Below are positions 45,638 to 58,090 of a DNA stretch of 64,000 bases, piece by piece. The translations under genes were made by a program, and so were the position numbers. The number at the start of each line of letters is the position of its first letter. Position 1 is the first letter of the stretch. The notes beneath the pieces are model-generated. The model did not search any database, was not told where the DNA came from, and was given only the letters and a program-made list of their open reading frames with translations. The stretch covers positions 248,001 to 312,000 of the forward strand of contig JAGYXB010002036.1 of assembly GCA_022495005.1 (NCBI GenBank), in the 5' to 3' direction. This stretch comes from Rhyacophila brunnea (Eukaryota; Arthropoda; Insecta; Trichoptera; Rhyacophilidae).

Positions 45638-45970
45638 ACTGCCCTTCTTAGGAAGAAGGCAGTAACTCGCAAAATTTGTGAAATTGAGTTATGAATACCA
45701 TCCATAAGGTAATTTTGAAAGCTATATATTCTGTTCACTTTAAAATCAGTATTATCACTAAAATACCGTTAAAATCCTAAAAAATAGACATCTAAAATAA
45801 TACACTTTTTTAGCAAAAAGGCAGTAATTGCACATATTCATTGCAGTTACTGCTTGTTTATTATTTTAATTATTAATTCACAGTACTAAAGTTTGAGAAA
45901 AAACACTTTATGTCATTTATCTCGAAAGTGTGTGAGAGTCAGTTACTACCTTCTTCCTAAGAAGGGCAGT
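45638..45970. mobile_element. 333-bp MITE with self-palindromic TIRs
   Basis: 30-bp inverted ends ACTGCCCTTCTTAGGAAGAA then GG[C/T]AGTAACT. Each arm contains its own palindrome CCTTCTTAGGAAGAAGG. The AAGGCAGTAA motif recurs in both directions near 45817-45855. The flanks ATACTAC and ACACTAC are similar but not an exact duplication. Confidence 0.75.
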
Positions 45971-47756
45971 ACACTACCCGTAGCTTAAATATAAAATATT
46001 GCAGATGTTTAACATACGTAAGTACCATATAATGCTACCAACAACATTGAACTATTGAATGAATGATTCGCATCATGGCCATCAAAATATCGTACGATTA
46101 AAAATCAAAATCGTATCATATCAATATTCACCACAAGTATCGTATTGCAAGAATTTTCGCGGTGCTTTTTTGTCTACAAGTACGGAAACTCGTTTCGTAT
46201 CCTTAGTCAGAATTGTTATCAATTCACATCTAAATGAAACTACAATAGTTCGAAAATCGAAATATATATACTGCATTCCTAGAGCTCTAGGTACTTTCGG
46301 CTTTCATGTAGATATTACCTTGAAAGTATTTAGGTACGAAACAAAACAAAACATTTATATTTCAATATTTCAAAAGGATAATATATTGCTACAATCTGTG
46401 ATCGTTTTTTCTTGTTTTGTGTACAGAGAAAAATAGCTAAAATTAATTGGTAAGACCTTGTTTAACGTACTAGTGATTCCCAAACGGTGAAAGACTTGCG
46501 TTTCCGTGATCCATGTCAGTGTTTCCGCGAGAGATTTCAAAAGTTTGCTATAAGGTATGTAGATACTAAACTACTAAACTGAAAGGACTAAAAAAATGTA
46601 TATCATATATTTTATATACCTACTTATATATTATGTTTTATGCAATACTTCTCTTGAAAGTTTAGTTTTCTTTGAGTATAGAAATAAAAAAACTTTTATC
46701 ACTACCCTACTGGCATTGATATCCCGTACCGCAAAACAGGTCTTGGGTCATAAAATACGATAGTAAGTATATTTCATGGAAATTACAATTTTTTCGCTTG
46801 CAGCGCTAATTTTCCGTAAAGGGTTGTAGATGTATATAGTAGGATCTTGACATTTTATATGCATGTATTCGTTTAAAATATAATAGACATGTAATGAAGA
46901 TAACATTAGGTATTTAAAACTAAAACAGTAAGGAGCGGCATATTGAGTCAGCTTAAAGTTGTCACTTTACATAAATTTGCTTTAGATGCATATTTTTTTA
47001 ATTTTCCCTCTGGACTTAAATATTTTCAGATAAGTGTGCAGGGGTTATCCGAGATTTTCCAAGTATTTCAACGGTTCCATCAAACTAAAAATATTGGCAA
47101 TCACTTGGCTAAATGGTAGTGATGATAATAGTGTCTATCTAAATTTATAACTAAGTATATGAAAAATATTACAATATCTGTATTAAAATAGAAGTCATAA
47201 CGTCCAACATTTACCTTTGTGCATTTAACTAATACTAACTTATGATACCATAACTCTTTTTTATTAATAGTCTACTATACTATCGCAAAAAGTACTATGT
47301 AGTTACTGTATTTTGACTGTGCCTGTCTTGATCTTTCACTCTTGCGTTCAATTATTGTCATTTGGTGCAGTACATCGATCATTGCGTTCATATTTCGCTA
47401 ATGCTACAGTCACGATCCCCACTAAGTGTTTTAAAAATTGCAATCGGTCATGGTAAAAAGAAATAGTAAAACATCATGCGCTTTTCCCATAGTTCAGCCA
47501 TCACTTTGATCGAACCAACTGCAGTTAATCATTATTTAAATGTGAATACAATATTAAAACACATTTCAATAGACGCAGACATTTAAAATCGTGATTTTTA
47601 TATAGTTGATGATTCATTTATTTATTTGTTTACAAACAGTCCGTGTACTTTAGAACAAGAATATAACTTTTAAGTTATAAATAAAAAATGTCGTTGCTAT
47701 TATAAACAGACAATAATAAAAAATAGTTAGAAAAGAATAAAGAGTTAAATAAACAT
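45971..47756. other. No gene seen; one 125-codon frame
   Basis: A+T-rich. The plus-strand frame 46059-46436 (starts MNDSHHGHQNIVRLK) is the longest non-transposon frame nearby, but has no recognisable domain, signal peptide or repeat and no promoter context. I treat it as chance. AGTGATTCCCAAAC at about 46471 resembles a hAT left end without a partner. Confidence 0.4.
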
Positions 47757-48198
47757 AATTACAAGATAAAAAGAACTTTTTAAATACAACGTTTTTAAAT
47801 TTTCTGTTAAACCATATAAACTTGACTTGACTAGGTTAAACGATCAAAAAAAATTTTACTTGACATGTCATATTGATTTCCATAGTAACGCACGTATATA
47901 TTAATAATTTAGTTGCTAGGACCCCAGACCCCTAGCAACCAATAATGGTGTCGAAATAACTTTTCATACAAAACAGAATTAACTAAAATTAATTCAATTC
48001 CACTTAAAGATGGCTGAAAGTATTAAAAAATGCATTGGCATCGTGTTCTGATATATTCTAAAAGTTTCAAATGTCTAGGTAGTCGGGAAGTTAGTTAAAA
48101 ATCGATTGCAATATTTGTACCGGACAACGAACCACCGGACAAAAAACCACCGGACAAATAAGAATACGAGCTAAGAAAAACATTGTAATAAATTATTA
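47757..48198 (-). repeat. Hairpin repeat H1, copy f
   Basis: Subfamily of b and c. It has TTACAAGATAAAAAGAACTT, ACAACGTTTTTAAATTTTCT, and a near-perfect hairpin GTTGCTAGG...CCTAGCAAC (47910-47940). Near the other end ACCACCGGACAA occurs twice in tandem (48131-48147). Confidence 0.8.
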
Positions 48199-50299
48199 GA
48201 ATAATTTAAAACATATTACTGGAAACCAAAATATAAGTTATCAGTGGTAAAATAAAATTTAAAAAAGTAATTTACTATACAAACTTAAGTAACTAAAGAC
48301 ATGTAAAATTGGTACTGCTTGGGTATTTAGACGTACCCATAGAATAGAGTCAAAGAATGAATCCTCGGTATTAATGGGGAAAAAAATAGTAAAATAGGTT
48401 ACAGTTATTCATAAATCGAGTGGGGACAATAAACTTGATCATATTCGCAATCTTTTGACACCCAAAAAAAAATAACATTATTTGTAATATATTGTTCTTT
48501 TAATCGTGTAGTGTAATGTAGGCCAAAATCAGACTCCTACTTGAATCATCTCGTGACGTTCAAATATATTTTAAACCACTCAAACCTTATATTATTTACT
48601 GAATTAAGAGTAGCTAGGAATTGAAACCTTTAATTGATCACCAAACCATCAACCAACTCTGCAAGTTACAATGCATTCTAGACAGGCTCTGCGATTCGAC
48701 GTCGCTAAATGGATCCCAGGACAACTGGGTATCCCGCAGATGAATGAAATGTACGACTAACCGGTATATACTAATATGTAAGCTAATTTAATATTAAGTA
48801 TCTACTAATTGTAATATAGCGAGGTTTATGGTTATTATACTCGTACCGATGCCGATGGTGCGCTATCATATTGCAATTTTGTACTGAATTACAACTGTAT
48901 TGCGCAATAATATTTATAAAATTGATGATATTACATAACTCGTGTTATGTATTTTAACCAAATTTGATTAGCACGTAGACTTATCGACTAAACGGCCTAC
49001 ACGATTGCGCAACCATCAAAATTGCACCACATTTTCTTAAATATTGCATTCTTTATTATTGATCTGGTTGTTATATTATTTAAGGTTTGTGCTATCGGTT
49101 AATCGAAACTTAATATTTAATCGTTACTAACAATAATTATTGCATAATATCGCTACGGTTCATTGCAATATTGTAATGTAAAATCACACAATCGACATGA
49201 GTCTTTGTGAAACTATAAATTATAGGTATAATACATATTCTCTATTAGAATGTCTTTAAGAAAGTGTTTTCTCTCCTTTCTAATTCAAGCCGTACCGTAC
49301 CTGAATATCTTTACGCGACTTATTCATTTGTAGCGGCGACCAGACATCCGTCGTCCAGTTGTCATGTCGTCTAGTTGTCCGGCATCCATTCGACGGTGAC
49401 GAATCTACCCACTCCATATTAGACTACAAGATGCGTAAAATATTGTGAATTGTGAGTACCTACTTAATAGAAAAAAGTGACCTGCAGGTCAAACAGAGGC
49501 TATCTAGGCTAATTGCGTAGGGGATGATTAAAGCAGCATTAAAATGAAGGTGAACTGAACAAGAGTCAATAAATACCAATTTTAGGGGAGGCAAAAACCC
49601 CTACCAGTCTGTAGAGACGCGGAGAAAGAAAGATCTTGAGACTTCGTTAGGTTTTTAATAAATAATAAAAAAAAAAACTTGACTGTTGAACTTCTCTTAG
49701 GTGTGGAATCAAGCCTGAATGTATTATTTAAAAGATGTCAACCAAAAAGATACGTTGCTTCTTTTATCATAGCATATGCTTGAACATTTTTTCTTGGATG
49801 ACAAATTGGACAACACACCATTTGTATATTTTATCAGTGTATAGATTTCCGGACACGGATGCCTCTGAAACAATTTGGTTTTGTCTATATGAATAATTTA
49901 TTACCTACCGCGAAAGTTGTGAAACACCGTAGACTTCATAAGAAATATATACAAAAAATCTAATTTTGAAGCAGAAACTTGAACCTCACATTTCATTTAA
50001 ATACGAGTACTTTTTTTTCCTATATAGCTTGGGCACCTACCTAGACAAATATTTTCTAAATAGATTTACAATATCTTCTAAATTTCACATGACCTTTCGC
50101 GGATGTCTGCCGGCCAAAAAAAGTAAACAAAAAAATCCGCAAAACTGTATTTAATTTATTCGCCGAACAAATTATTTCCAGTCGTGTAATTTATTTTGTT
50201 TCCTAAGTAAAATATAAACTTCTGCTATAAGTACTCCTTGAAAAGCGTGGGAAATAATAAAAAAAACTTACGGGAGTCAGTGTGTTACTGAAAAATATG
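48199..50299. other. No gene seen
   Basis: A+T-rich. A balanced patch at 49325-49405 has the near-repeat GTCGTCCAGTTGTC / GTCGTCTAGTTGTC. Nothing coding recognised. Confidence 0.5.
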
Positions 50300-50307
50300 A
50301 TATAGAC

Positions 50308-51154
50308 CAAGGATGGCGAACCTTTTTACGAACGCGTGCCAAAATTTCCCAAATAATATTTTTCGACTGTCTGACGTGCCAAGCAGTAAAGTTTTTCATG
50401 GCGAAAAAAAAGTTTTTGTAACAGTTTTCTAAAAAAATAGTTTTTAAGAATTCCATTAAAAACGTTTAAAAATTACAATTCAGTTCTTGATATTCAATCT
50501 TTCACCGTATTTCTAGCCAAAGGCATATCTTAAATTCTTTAAATATTTTTGTCTTGTTTTCAAAATTCTCATATTGATCGTGGAAGCATTTGAACCACTC
50601 TCTTTTCATATTATATTCTCCATCACTGAACGGTTTTCCATTTTTAGAGATTATGTTTCAGTCAAAATAATAAGCAGTTATTATATTTGAATGACTTCCG
50701 ATAATTAATTTCATAAAGTTGATTAAATATTGTTAATTTTAATTGCTCGATCCAAAGAACCGACCTATGCAATTGTATATTTACATTAAACGTAATGATT
50801 ATCTTGAAAATGATTTGCCTGGTATTTTTTATACAATGCGATTTGTTATTATTTATGCATGAATTCCGTCGTTTCCGTCTACGCATCGATTGGTAAATAT
50901 AATATGAAAAACCGAAGAAAATACGCATAGCTATGTCGTCATTATTTTTTAATATTATATATAATTACGTAGGTACAAGTAAGTATATTATATATTATTT
51001 TACGTGCGAAACTTTTTTATAAAATAACCTTTTTAAATAGGTTTAATATATAAAATAATAATTTCTTTTCTTTTCAAAATGAAACATTCGCGTGCCATGC
51101 AAAATCATCTCGCGTGCCACCAATGGCACGCGTGCCATAGATTCGCCATCCCTG
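50308..51154. mobile_element. hAT-like element with CGTGCC repeats
   Basis: An 847-bp element with ends CAAGGATGGCGAA and, reverse-complemented, CAGGGATGGCGAA. A perfect 8-bp duplication ATATAGAC flanks it (50300-50307, 51155-51162). CGTGCCA motifs recur near both ends (50333, 50374 and several at 51091-51140), as expected for transposase-binding sites. No transposase; the minus-strand frame 50662-50928 is unrecognised. Confidence 0.85.
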
Positions 51155-51162
51155 ATATAGAC

Positions 51163-52672
51163 ATTGTATTCAGCTTTCAGTTGCCAGGCGATTTCAAAAT
51201 TTAATACTTTTTTTATCAACTAATGAATAAAAAAGGTTTATTAATATTAAATATAACCGTTTATGTTTATTTTCAACTTTCTTATTTCTCTAATACCTTA
51301 TTATGCTAATAAATTACGGATGATTCGTATGGCACACAAATAAACGATTCCTGGTTGAGTCAAAATCATTTAATTTATTATTAATTTCTAACTTATTCAT
51401 AATATCCAGAAAAAAATATAAGATCATAGAAAAATCTTAATCTGAGTATATTCCGTGCAAAGCTTTTAGAGCCCCAAATCTTTTAAAAGTAATAGTAGGT
51501 ATACAATTCTACCGACTGATTCGAGCAGATAGCTGTAAATTTAATTATCTAGAGGGTTCTGTGATTGCTCGACAACATGTCGAATGTATGACATTACCTT
51601 ATTTTTTCTATGATGCTACAACTCAACCCGAACTTAAGAGCGGTTTCACACGGAGTAGGTAATGCCCAACTGCAATTCGAATACGGGCTAGAAAATTATG
51701 ATATCTCGGTAGTTCAACGTTTTGTCAAAGAGACCGTTTCGCATCGAGTCCAGCATGAAAAAAATAATGAATACATAATTATATTGTAAAGATGTTTGGC
51801 CTTTATACATATAGCCTCAGATTTTATCATTGTATGCGTGTGTTTTTTTTAAATACGTGTGAAATTGTTTGTATGTGTTGTATGCGTGGAATATACAAAA
51901 TTAGTTGAAGCCTTTGTTAGATTGTGTTATATATGTTATATATATATAGCTCTTTACGTATTATTGGAATTGCTACATGCCGTCTGCTTGACAAAGTCGA
52001 CAATCAATTTAAAATACATATTATCTACTGACAGATGTCACTGGAAAATTATATTTTATGTAAAATATAAAATAATGAAGTTATTATTCACTGCTAACCT
52101 TTTAATTACCACATTTAAATAACACGTTAATTATATCTAATGGCCAGCGACTCCAAACGTGCTAGTCGCGGTGTTAGCACTAAATGCGTTTTAAGGCAAT
52201 TAAAATATATTTATATTAAGAAAGTAGGCTTAAAACAATTGTATAATATGGAATCTTGGCACTGACTGTATCCACGTGTTAATAAACTCAGTAATCGTCA
52301 TACCTGTATCGGATACGTAAATCCTCCGTGTAAAATTGCTCTTTAGCCTTCTCCACTGCGATCGTCTGTGGCCTCTCTCTAGTCAGCCAACACACCAGTG
52401 TGTTGAATTGTTCAAGAATCGCTTCCGGTAAATGATAAATTTGTTATAAAGTGAGAAGCCCTATGTTTAAGTAAATCTTCGTTGAGTCGAATGAGCGTGT
52501 GAAAGCCGCGAAGCGTGCGCCTTGTAAACGAAACTATTAATTACAGTGATAATAGCACAAAAGCTTTAATTGAAGTCAAACATAAATTTATATTTCACAA
52601 AGCACCTTACCGCGTCGCCTTCGTTTGATTTATTCACCAAGTTTCAGCCATTGTTGTCCGTCACATGGTGTG
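51163..52672. other. No gene seen
   Basis: A+T-rich to 52290, then a more balanced stretch (52300-52440, 52490-52520) without recognisable coding features. Confidence 0.45.
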
Positions 52673-52680
52673 ATCTAATG

Positions 52681-53762
52681 CAGCGCTTCCCAAAAACGGG
52701 CTCGGTATCCAGCGATATATTCTAGCCAACAATGTATTATAAAAAAAAATTAGAACAACTACAAAATCATACATATTTCAAAAAGTTTTCAAAGAGGCAT
52801 TGAAATTAGATGTAAATAAATTATGTCACGAACTTTAGAAGCATTAATTTATTTCCAAAAAGGTTGATTAATTTTAATTATCCGCTATTTCGCAGTATAT
52901 TCATCGAAATATACCGATTTTATGGATAACTTTTAAATCTGCAGTTACATATTGTATTATAAAAGTAATCCACTGCTATAGAGTTTACATTTCGATGACC
53001 ATTGTCTCTTGATTAATTCTATGTCTAAAGGAAAAGGGATACACGTATACAATTACTCATCAGCAGACATAAAAGAAAATTGGTTTTGGTTGAAACTTGT
53101 ATGTGATTTTTCATGTTTCTGTACCAAATTTACACATTCATCAAAGCTGATTAGACTCATCGCTTTCCTTCTTTTGCAATATAACACGTTTATTAAATCT
53201 TTTCCGTACACTATCAATAATTGTTATAATATTTCTTTTACATCTTATAATTTGTACAGTTGAGTTGCACCATATTATATATATATAAATTTATAATTTC
53301 ATTTATCAAATGTCAGATGGGATAAAGTAATTAGCTGTTGGAAAAGGTTAACTGGTCATGAAGGATATAATAGGCTCTGCAACAGTGTTCTATTTATGTC
53401 CAATATTTCCTGGTGAAATAATTTATAATCACCTATGAAGTGAATGGGCATAGTGCCCGAAGATGCCGAAAGACGAAACACAAGTCTCAAAAAATACTCG
53501 AATGAAATAGTACACAACTTAAGTAATTAGAATTCAAGGTATAATTATTTTTTGTACTTTTTCTACAATTTCGGTACTATCACCCTTATACAGATACTTT
53601 CAATTGTTAACAAACCGTTAGACAACACAATTATTTTTATTATTGGTACACGAATGTAGTAGAATGCTCAATGCTACATATCCTAAGCTGTATTACAGAA
53701 TGCATATTATGAAGATATCATAACATTACGAAAAGTTCAATATAAATTTTTGAGAAACACTG
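52681..53762. mobile_element. hAT-like element with nested HHL repeat
   Basis: A 1082-bp element with ends CAGCGCTTCCCAAAAA and, reverse-complemented, CAGTGTTTCTCAAAAA. Flanks ATCTAATG (52673-52680) and ATCTAATA (53763-53770) match at 7 of 8 positions, a lightly mutated hAT duplication. The interior is A+T-rich with an 84-codon frame (53009-53263) lacking transposase motifs. It also contains HHL repeat sequence at 53430-53535. Confidence 0.75.
53430..53535 (+). repeat. HHL repeat inside a hAT
   Basis: CATAGTGCCCGAAGATGCCG, AAAGACGAAACACAAGTCTC and GAAATAGTACACAACTTAAG. The first core box is CCGAAGA and stem III is altered, so it would be inactive. Confidence 0.65.
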
Positions 53763-53770
53763 ATCTAATA

Positions 53771-54177
53771 TATCCCAAGGTATAGCCTTGTAACCTTTAC
53801 CCAGTTTGCAGCGCCATTTGGGAAGCGGCATCCCCACCCCCTGCCCCTGGCCTTGTTCTCTAAACTTCCTGTCCGGAAAACCGACGTTATGTTACGCCCC
53901 CCAATTCTACAAGCTCTGAAAGCTTAAATACTATGTCAACATGGTATTTTTGAGCTTTTCTACAATTTTATTATTTACTTTATCAAAAATAGTAAATGTT
54001 TTTACTACACACAAATATTTGTATCGTTTACTCGTTTACTGCTTACAGGCATATCTGGATGTACGAAATATAAATACTTAACTACCTACGTCAAGGTCGT
54101 ATTCCTAGTCATATTTATTGTATGGTATGTTTTTTTTTACTATGCATGTAAATAATTCACAGTTAGTTACATAAATA
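53771..54177. other. No gene seen
   Basis: A balanced patch at about 53810-53920, otherwise A+T-rich. Nothing recognised. Confidence 0.5.
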
Positions 54178-55478
54178 CGAGGGTGGGTCAATAATTCCTT
54201 AGAAAAAAGCATTAAAACAGTTTTTATTTTTGTATTTTTTTTTATTTCTCAACATAATCTCCTTTGAGCTCAATACACTTGGTTAGACGTTTCTCAATTT
54301 TTTTTAAACCGTCAGAAAAATAAGTTTTCGGAAGGTCCTCAAAATAAGCATTTGTCCGATCGATGACTTCTTCATTTGAAAAAAAACGTTGTCCACTTAG
54401 CCATTTTTTTAAGTTTGGGAAAAGGAAAAAGTCACTGGGGGCTAAATCTGGCGAATACGGTGGGTGGTCGACCAATTCGAACTTCAATTCTTCAATTTTA
54501 GCCATTGATCGTAAACATGTGTGAACACGGGCATTGTCCTGATGAAAGAGGATTTTTTTCCTGTTTAAATGAGGCCGTTTTTCTTCAATTTTGTTTTTTA
54601 GCTGGTCCAATAAAGATGCATAATAATCCCCTGTTATTGTTTTTCTTTTTCCAAATAGTCAACGAAAATAATTTCACGTGCATCCCAAAATACAGTAGCC
54701 ATAACCTTACCAGCTGATTTTACGGTTTTCGCCTTCTTTGGACATGGTTTGCCTTCGCAATCCACTGATTTGACTGTTCTTTCGTCTCGGGAGTATAGTG
54801 GTGTATCCATGTTTCACCTACAGTCAGAAAGCGACGAAAAAATTCATCCGGATTGCGTTGCATGAGCGACAACAGGGCTTTAGAGGCCACCACCCTATTG
54901 CGTTTATTGTCGACTGTGAGCAAACGCGGCACCCATCTTGCAGAAATATTTTTCATGCCCAATTTGTCATGTAAAATAGAAATGACGCTACCTTTTGAGA
55001 TCCCTGTAACCTCAATTATCTCACTCAACTTTAATCTTCGGTCACTTAACACCATATCGTGGATTTTATTGATCATTTCTGGTGTAGTCACCTCTACAGG
55101 ACGTCCTGAGCGTGGTTCATCCTTTGTTGATGTACGACCACGTTTAAATTCATTTAACCAGTTATAAATAGTTGCAAGTGAAGGAGCAGATATGCCGTGA
55201 ACTAAATCCAACTCATTTTTTATTTCCTTTGCTGTTAACCCTTTTATATTAAAATGTTTAATAACAGCTCTAAGCTCAATTTTCTCCATTTTCCATTTTT
55301 CCATTTTCCACAAGCAAATTTTTTTTTTAAATGTACGAGAAACACACAACAACCCGACCAATCTGATTGAAACTTCGCAGCATACTGAATCGGTAGTGCC
55401 GCTGCATGAAAACAAACCGCTTACAGTACTAGTCGCGCCACCTGTCGGCTTTTCTAAGGACTTATTGACCCACCCTCG
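54178..55478 (-). mobile_element. mariner transposon, copy 1
   Basis: A 1301-bp full-length element flanked by TA (54176-54177, 55479-55480). Inverted ends of about 28 bp begin CGAGGGTGGGTCAATAATTC (left) and CGAGGGTGGGTCAATAAGTC (right, reverse-complemented). It carries one transposase pseudogene. It differs from copy 2 by roughly nine substitutions and three indels by eye. Confidence 0.95.
54242..55304 (-). pseudogene. mariner transposase, copy 1, inactive
   Basis: The start at 55304 (MEKWKMEKIELRAVIKHF) lies inside the element; a longer frame to 55514 runs beyond the right terminus. N-terminal helix-turn-helix pairs include LATIYNWLNEFKRGRTS and ISKGSVISILHDKLG. The catalytic region has WVPRLL, then TVGETWIHHYTPE, where the first Asp of the DD34D triad is Gly, then a frame break after KQ/NQWIAK. 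After a second break, HQDNARVH (second Asp) and YSPDLAPSDFFLF (third Asp, 34 residues between). A one-base deletion near 54654 is private to this copy; the break at about 54740 is shared with copy 2. Cecropia-like by memory of SETMAR/Hsmar1 similarity, not checked. Confidence 0.9.
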
Positions 55479-55480
55479 TA

Positions 55481-55980
55481 TATTAGTTATATAAATATAA
55501 TTCCGAGCGAACATTATTTTTATTTCGTTCGAGGTAGTTTTATTTACTTATTTACCTTATATAACCTTTCGTTAATAGCGTTATTACCTAGTTCGGGTCG
55601 ATTGCCCCAAAAATTGCCTAAAATTCATTTCTCGTGGTTACCAAGAATGTTATGTTTCAGATATGTTACATCAAAGATGAGCAAATAGAACTTTCACTTA
55701 TGGCGATATTATAAAGATGTATTAGAAATTAGCAAAGAAAAAAAATGTTTTGTTATAGGTACTTACATCTGTTTTTACTAATTATTCCACATTATATTAG
55801 ACCGATTTTATCTTGACGGATAATACCATTTGTATAACTTATATGAATTGTATTAATTTTTTTGGTTACAAAACTTTACAGAATATCACTTTTATAAAAT
55901 TGTTTGACTTTTTACAAACACACATGCACTTAACATTAAATACATTGTATTAATTAAATATTAATTAATTAGTTGAATAA
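55481..55980. other. Spacer between mariner copies
   Basis: 500 bp of A+T-rich sequence, unlike the flanks of either outer end, so the pair is not an obvious tandem duplication of flanking DNA. Confidence 0.6.
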
Positions 55981-55982
55981 TA

Positions 55983-57284
55983 CGAGGGTGGGTCAATAAT
56001 TCCTTAGAAAAAAGCATTAAAACAGTTTTTATTTTTGTATTTTTTTTTTATTTCTCAATATAATCTCCTTGAAACTCAATACACTTGGTTAGACGTTTCT
56101 CAATTTTTTTTAAACCGTCAGAAAAATAAGTTTTCGGAAGGTCCTCAAAATAAGCATTTGTCCGATCGATGACTTCTTCATTTGAAAAAAAACGTTGTCC
56201 ACTTAGCCATTTTTTTAAGTTTGGGAAAAGGAAAAAGTCACTGGGGGCTAAATCTAACGAATACGGTGGGTGGTCGACCAATTCGAACTTCAATTCTTCA
56301 ATTTTAGCCATTGATCGTAAACATGTGTGAACACGGGCATTGTCCTGATGAAAGAGGATTTTTTTCCTGTTTAAATGAGGCCGTTTTTCTTCAATTTTGT
56401 TTTTTAGCTGGTCCAATAAAGATGCATAATAATCCCCTGTTATTGTTTTTCCTTTTTCCAAATAGTCAACGAAAATAATTTCACGTGCATCCCAAAATAC
56501 AGTAGCCATAACCTTACCAGCTGATTTTACGGTTTTCGCCTTCTTTGGACATGGTTTGCCTTCGCAATCCACTGCTTTGACTGTTCTTTCGTCTCGGGAG
56601 TATAGTGGTGTATCCATGTTTCATCTACAGTCACAAAGCGACGAAAAAATTCATCCGGATTGCGTTGCATGAGCGACAACAGGGCTTTAGAGGCCACCAC
56701 CCTATTGCGTTTATTGTCGACTGTGAGCAAACGCGGCACCCATCTTGCAGAAATATTTTTCATGCCCAATTTGTCATGTAAAATAGAAATGACGCTACCT
56801 TTGAGATCCCTGTAACCTCAATTATCTCACTCAACTTTAATCTTCGGTCACTTAACACCATATCGTGGATTTTATTGATCATTTCTGGTGTAGTCACCTC
56901 TACAGGACGTCCTGAGCGTGGTTCATCCTTTGTTGATGTACGACCACGTTTAAATTCATTTAACCAGTTATAAATAGTTGCAAGTGAAGGAGCAGATATG
57001 CCGTGAACTAAATCCAACTCATTTTTTATTTCCTTTGCTGTTAACCCTTTTATATTAAAATGTTTAATAACAGCTCTAAACTCAATTTTCTCCATTTTCC
57101 ATTTTTCCATTTTCCACAAGCAAATTTTTTTTTTAAATGTACGAGAAACACACAACAACCCGACCAATCTGATTGAAACTTCGCAGCATACTGAATCGGT
57201 AGTGCCGCTGCATGAAAACAAACCGCTTACAGTACTAGTCGCGCCACCTGTCGGCTTTTCTAAGGACTTATTGACCCACCCTCG
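55983..57284 (-). mobile_element. mariner transposon, copy 2
   Basis: A 1302-bp full-length element flanked by TA (55981-55982, 57285-57286), with the same ends and orientation as copy 1. Each copy has its own TA pair, which suggests two separate insertions. Confidence 0.95.
56048..57110 (-). pseudogene. mariner transposase, copy 2, inactive
   Basis: The N-terminal frame starts at 57110 and breaks after VTGISK, where a one-base loss near 56800 is private to this copy. The middle frame (56769-56527) keeps the intact TVDETWIHHYTPETKEQ with the first catalytic Asp. It ends at the same shared frameshift as copy 1. The last frame (56617-56048) keeps KKAKTVKSAGKVMATVFWDA, HQDNARVH and APSDFFLF, but has YSLDLAPSD instead of YSPDLAPSD. 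Total length is near the mariner norm of about 345 residues. Lesions differ from copy 1 except for the shared one. Confidence 0.9.
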
Positions 57285-57526
57285 TAAGTAGGACGGGTTT
57301 AATCCGCTTCATAATGAACAACGTCAACTCGTACAAAATAATATGAAATAACTACAGATATCTATACTAATAAATTTTAATACTATGGGAAATTTTAATA
57401 AAAATCTAAAATATTCTCTGTTTAAAAATTAGTCATGTCTGAAAAGCTAGAATGGGCTTATTTTTAAAGACATAATTTTATTAATTATATTATGTATTAT
57501 TGTATATTTTATACCGGTGGATGATA

Positions 57527-58090
57527 TCTCTTTCTTCTTCTTATTGTGCCATCCCCTAGTGGAGGTCGGCCACCATCAAGGCGATCTTATCTTTGTCGCC
57601 TGCTACCCGGAACAGTTCAGTGGAGCTGCACTCGTACCATTCACGGAGGTTCTTAAGCCACGAAATGCGGCGCCGTCCTCTGCTACGCTTCCCATTGATC
57701 TTTCCTTGAATGACAAGTTAGGGAATGCTGTATTTTTGTCCTCTCATAATGTGGCCGAGGTACTAACTGTAGTTTCTTGGTTTTGATACTACGTAGAACT
57801 TCTCGGTCCTTCTCCATTCGATTGAGAACTTTAATATTTGTCACCCGGTCAGTCCAAAGAATTTTAAGCTTTAATGCTTCAAGTCTCCGTGACATCTCTT
57901 GGTTTAGCGTCCATACTTCCATACCATAGAAAAGAATTGAGAAAACATAACAACGTACCATACGCAGTCTCAGACCTAGGTTAAGATCTCGATTGCTAAG
58001 GAGGCGTCTCATTTTGAGAAAGGCGCTTCTTGCGATCTCAATTCTAGTTTTTATTTCCTGAGACTGGTCCCATTTCTCATTGACTTTAAT
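57527..58090 (-). pseudogene. LINE reverse-transcriptase C-terminus
   Basis: The minus strand reads EKWDQSQEIKTRIEIARSAF, LGLRLRMVRCYVFSILFYG, MEVWTLNQEMSRRLEALKLK and WTDRVTNIKVLNRMEKDREV. Then, in a shifted frame, LGHIMRG and GRRRISWLKNLREWYECSST, ending near MVADLH. This is the typical C-terminal half of insect RTE/R4-type LINE proteins. 5'-truncated, with a frameshift near 57740 and at least one stop. The Met at 58012 is internal to the domain. A shorter 3' relic of the same family is at 37506-37624. Confidence 0.85.

Noticed and set aside
46059..46436. 125-codon plus-strand frame as a gene
   Set aside because: No domain, signal, splice or promoter context; in A+T-rich sequence of this length one such frame is expected by chance.
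46471..47100. A further hAT element
   Set aside because: AGTGATTCCCAAAC looks like a hAT left end, but no right end or 8-bp duplication could be found.
54720..55514. Mariner transposase start at 55514
   Set aside because: The extra N-terminal codons lie partly outside the transposon's right end; the internal Met at 55304 or 55289 fits the family.
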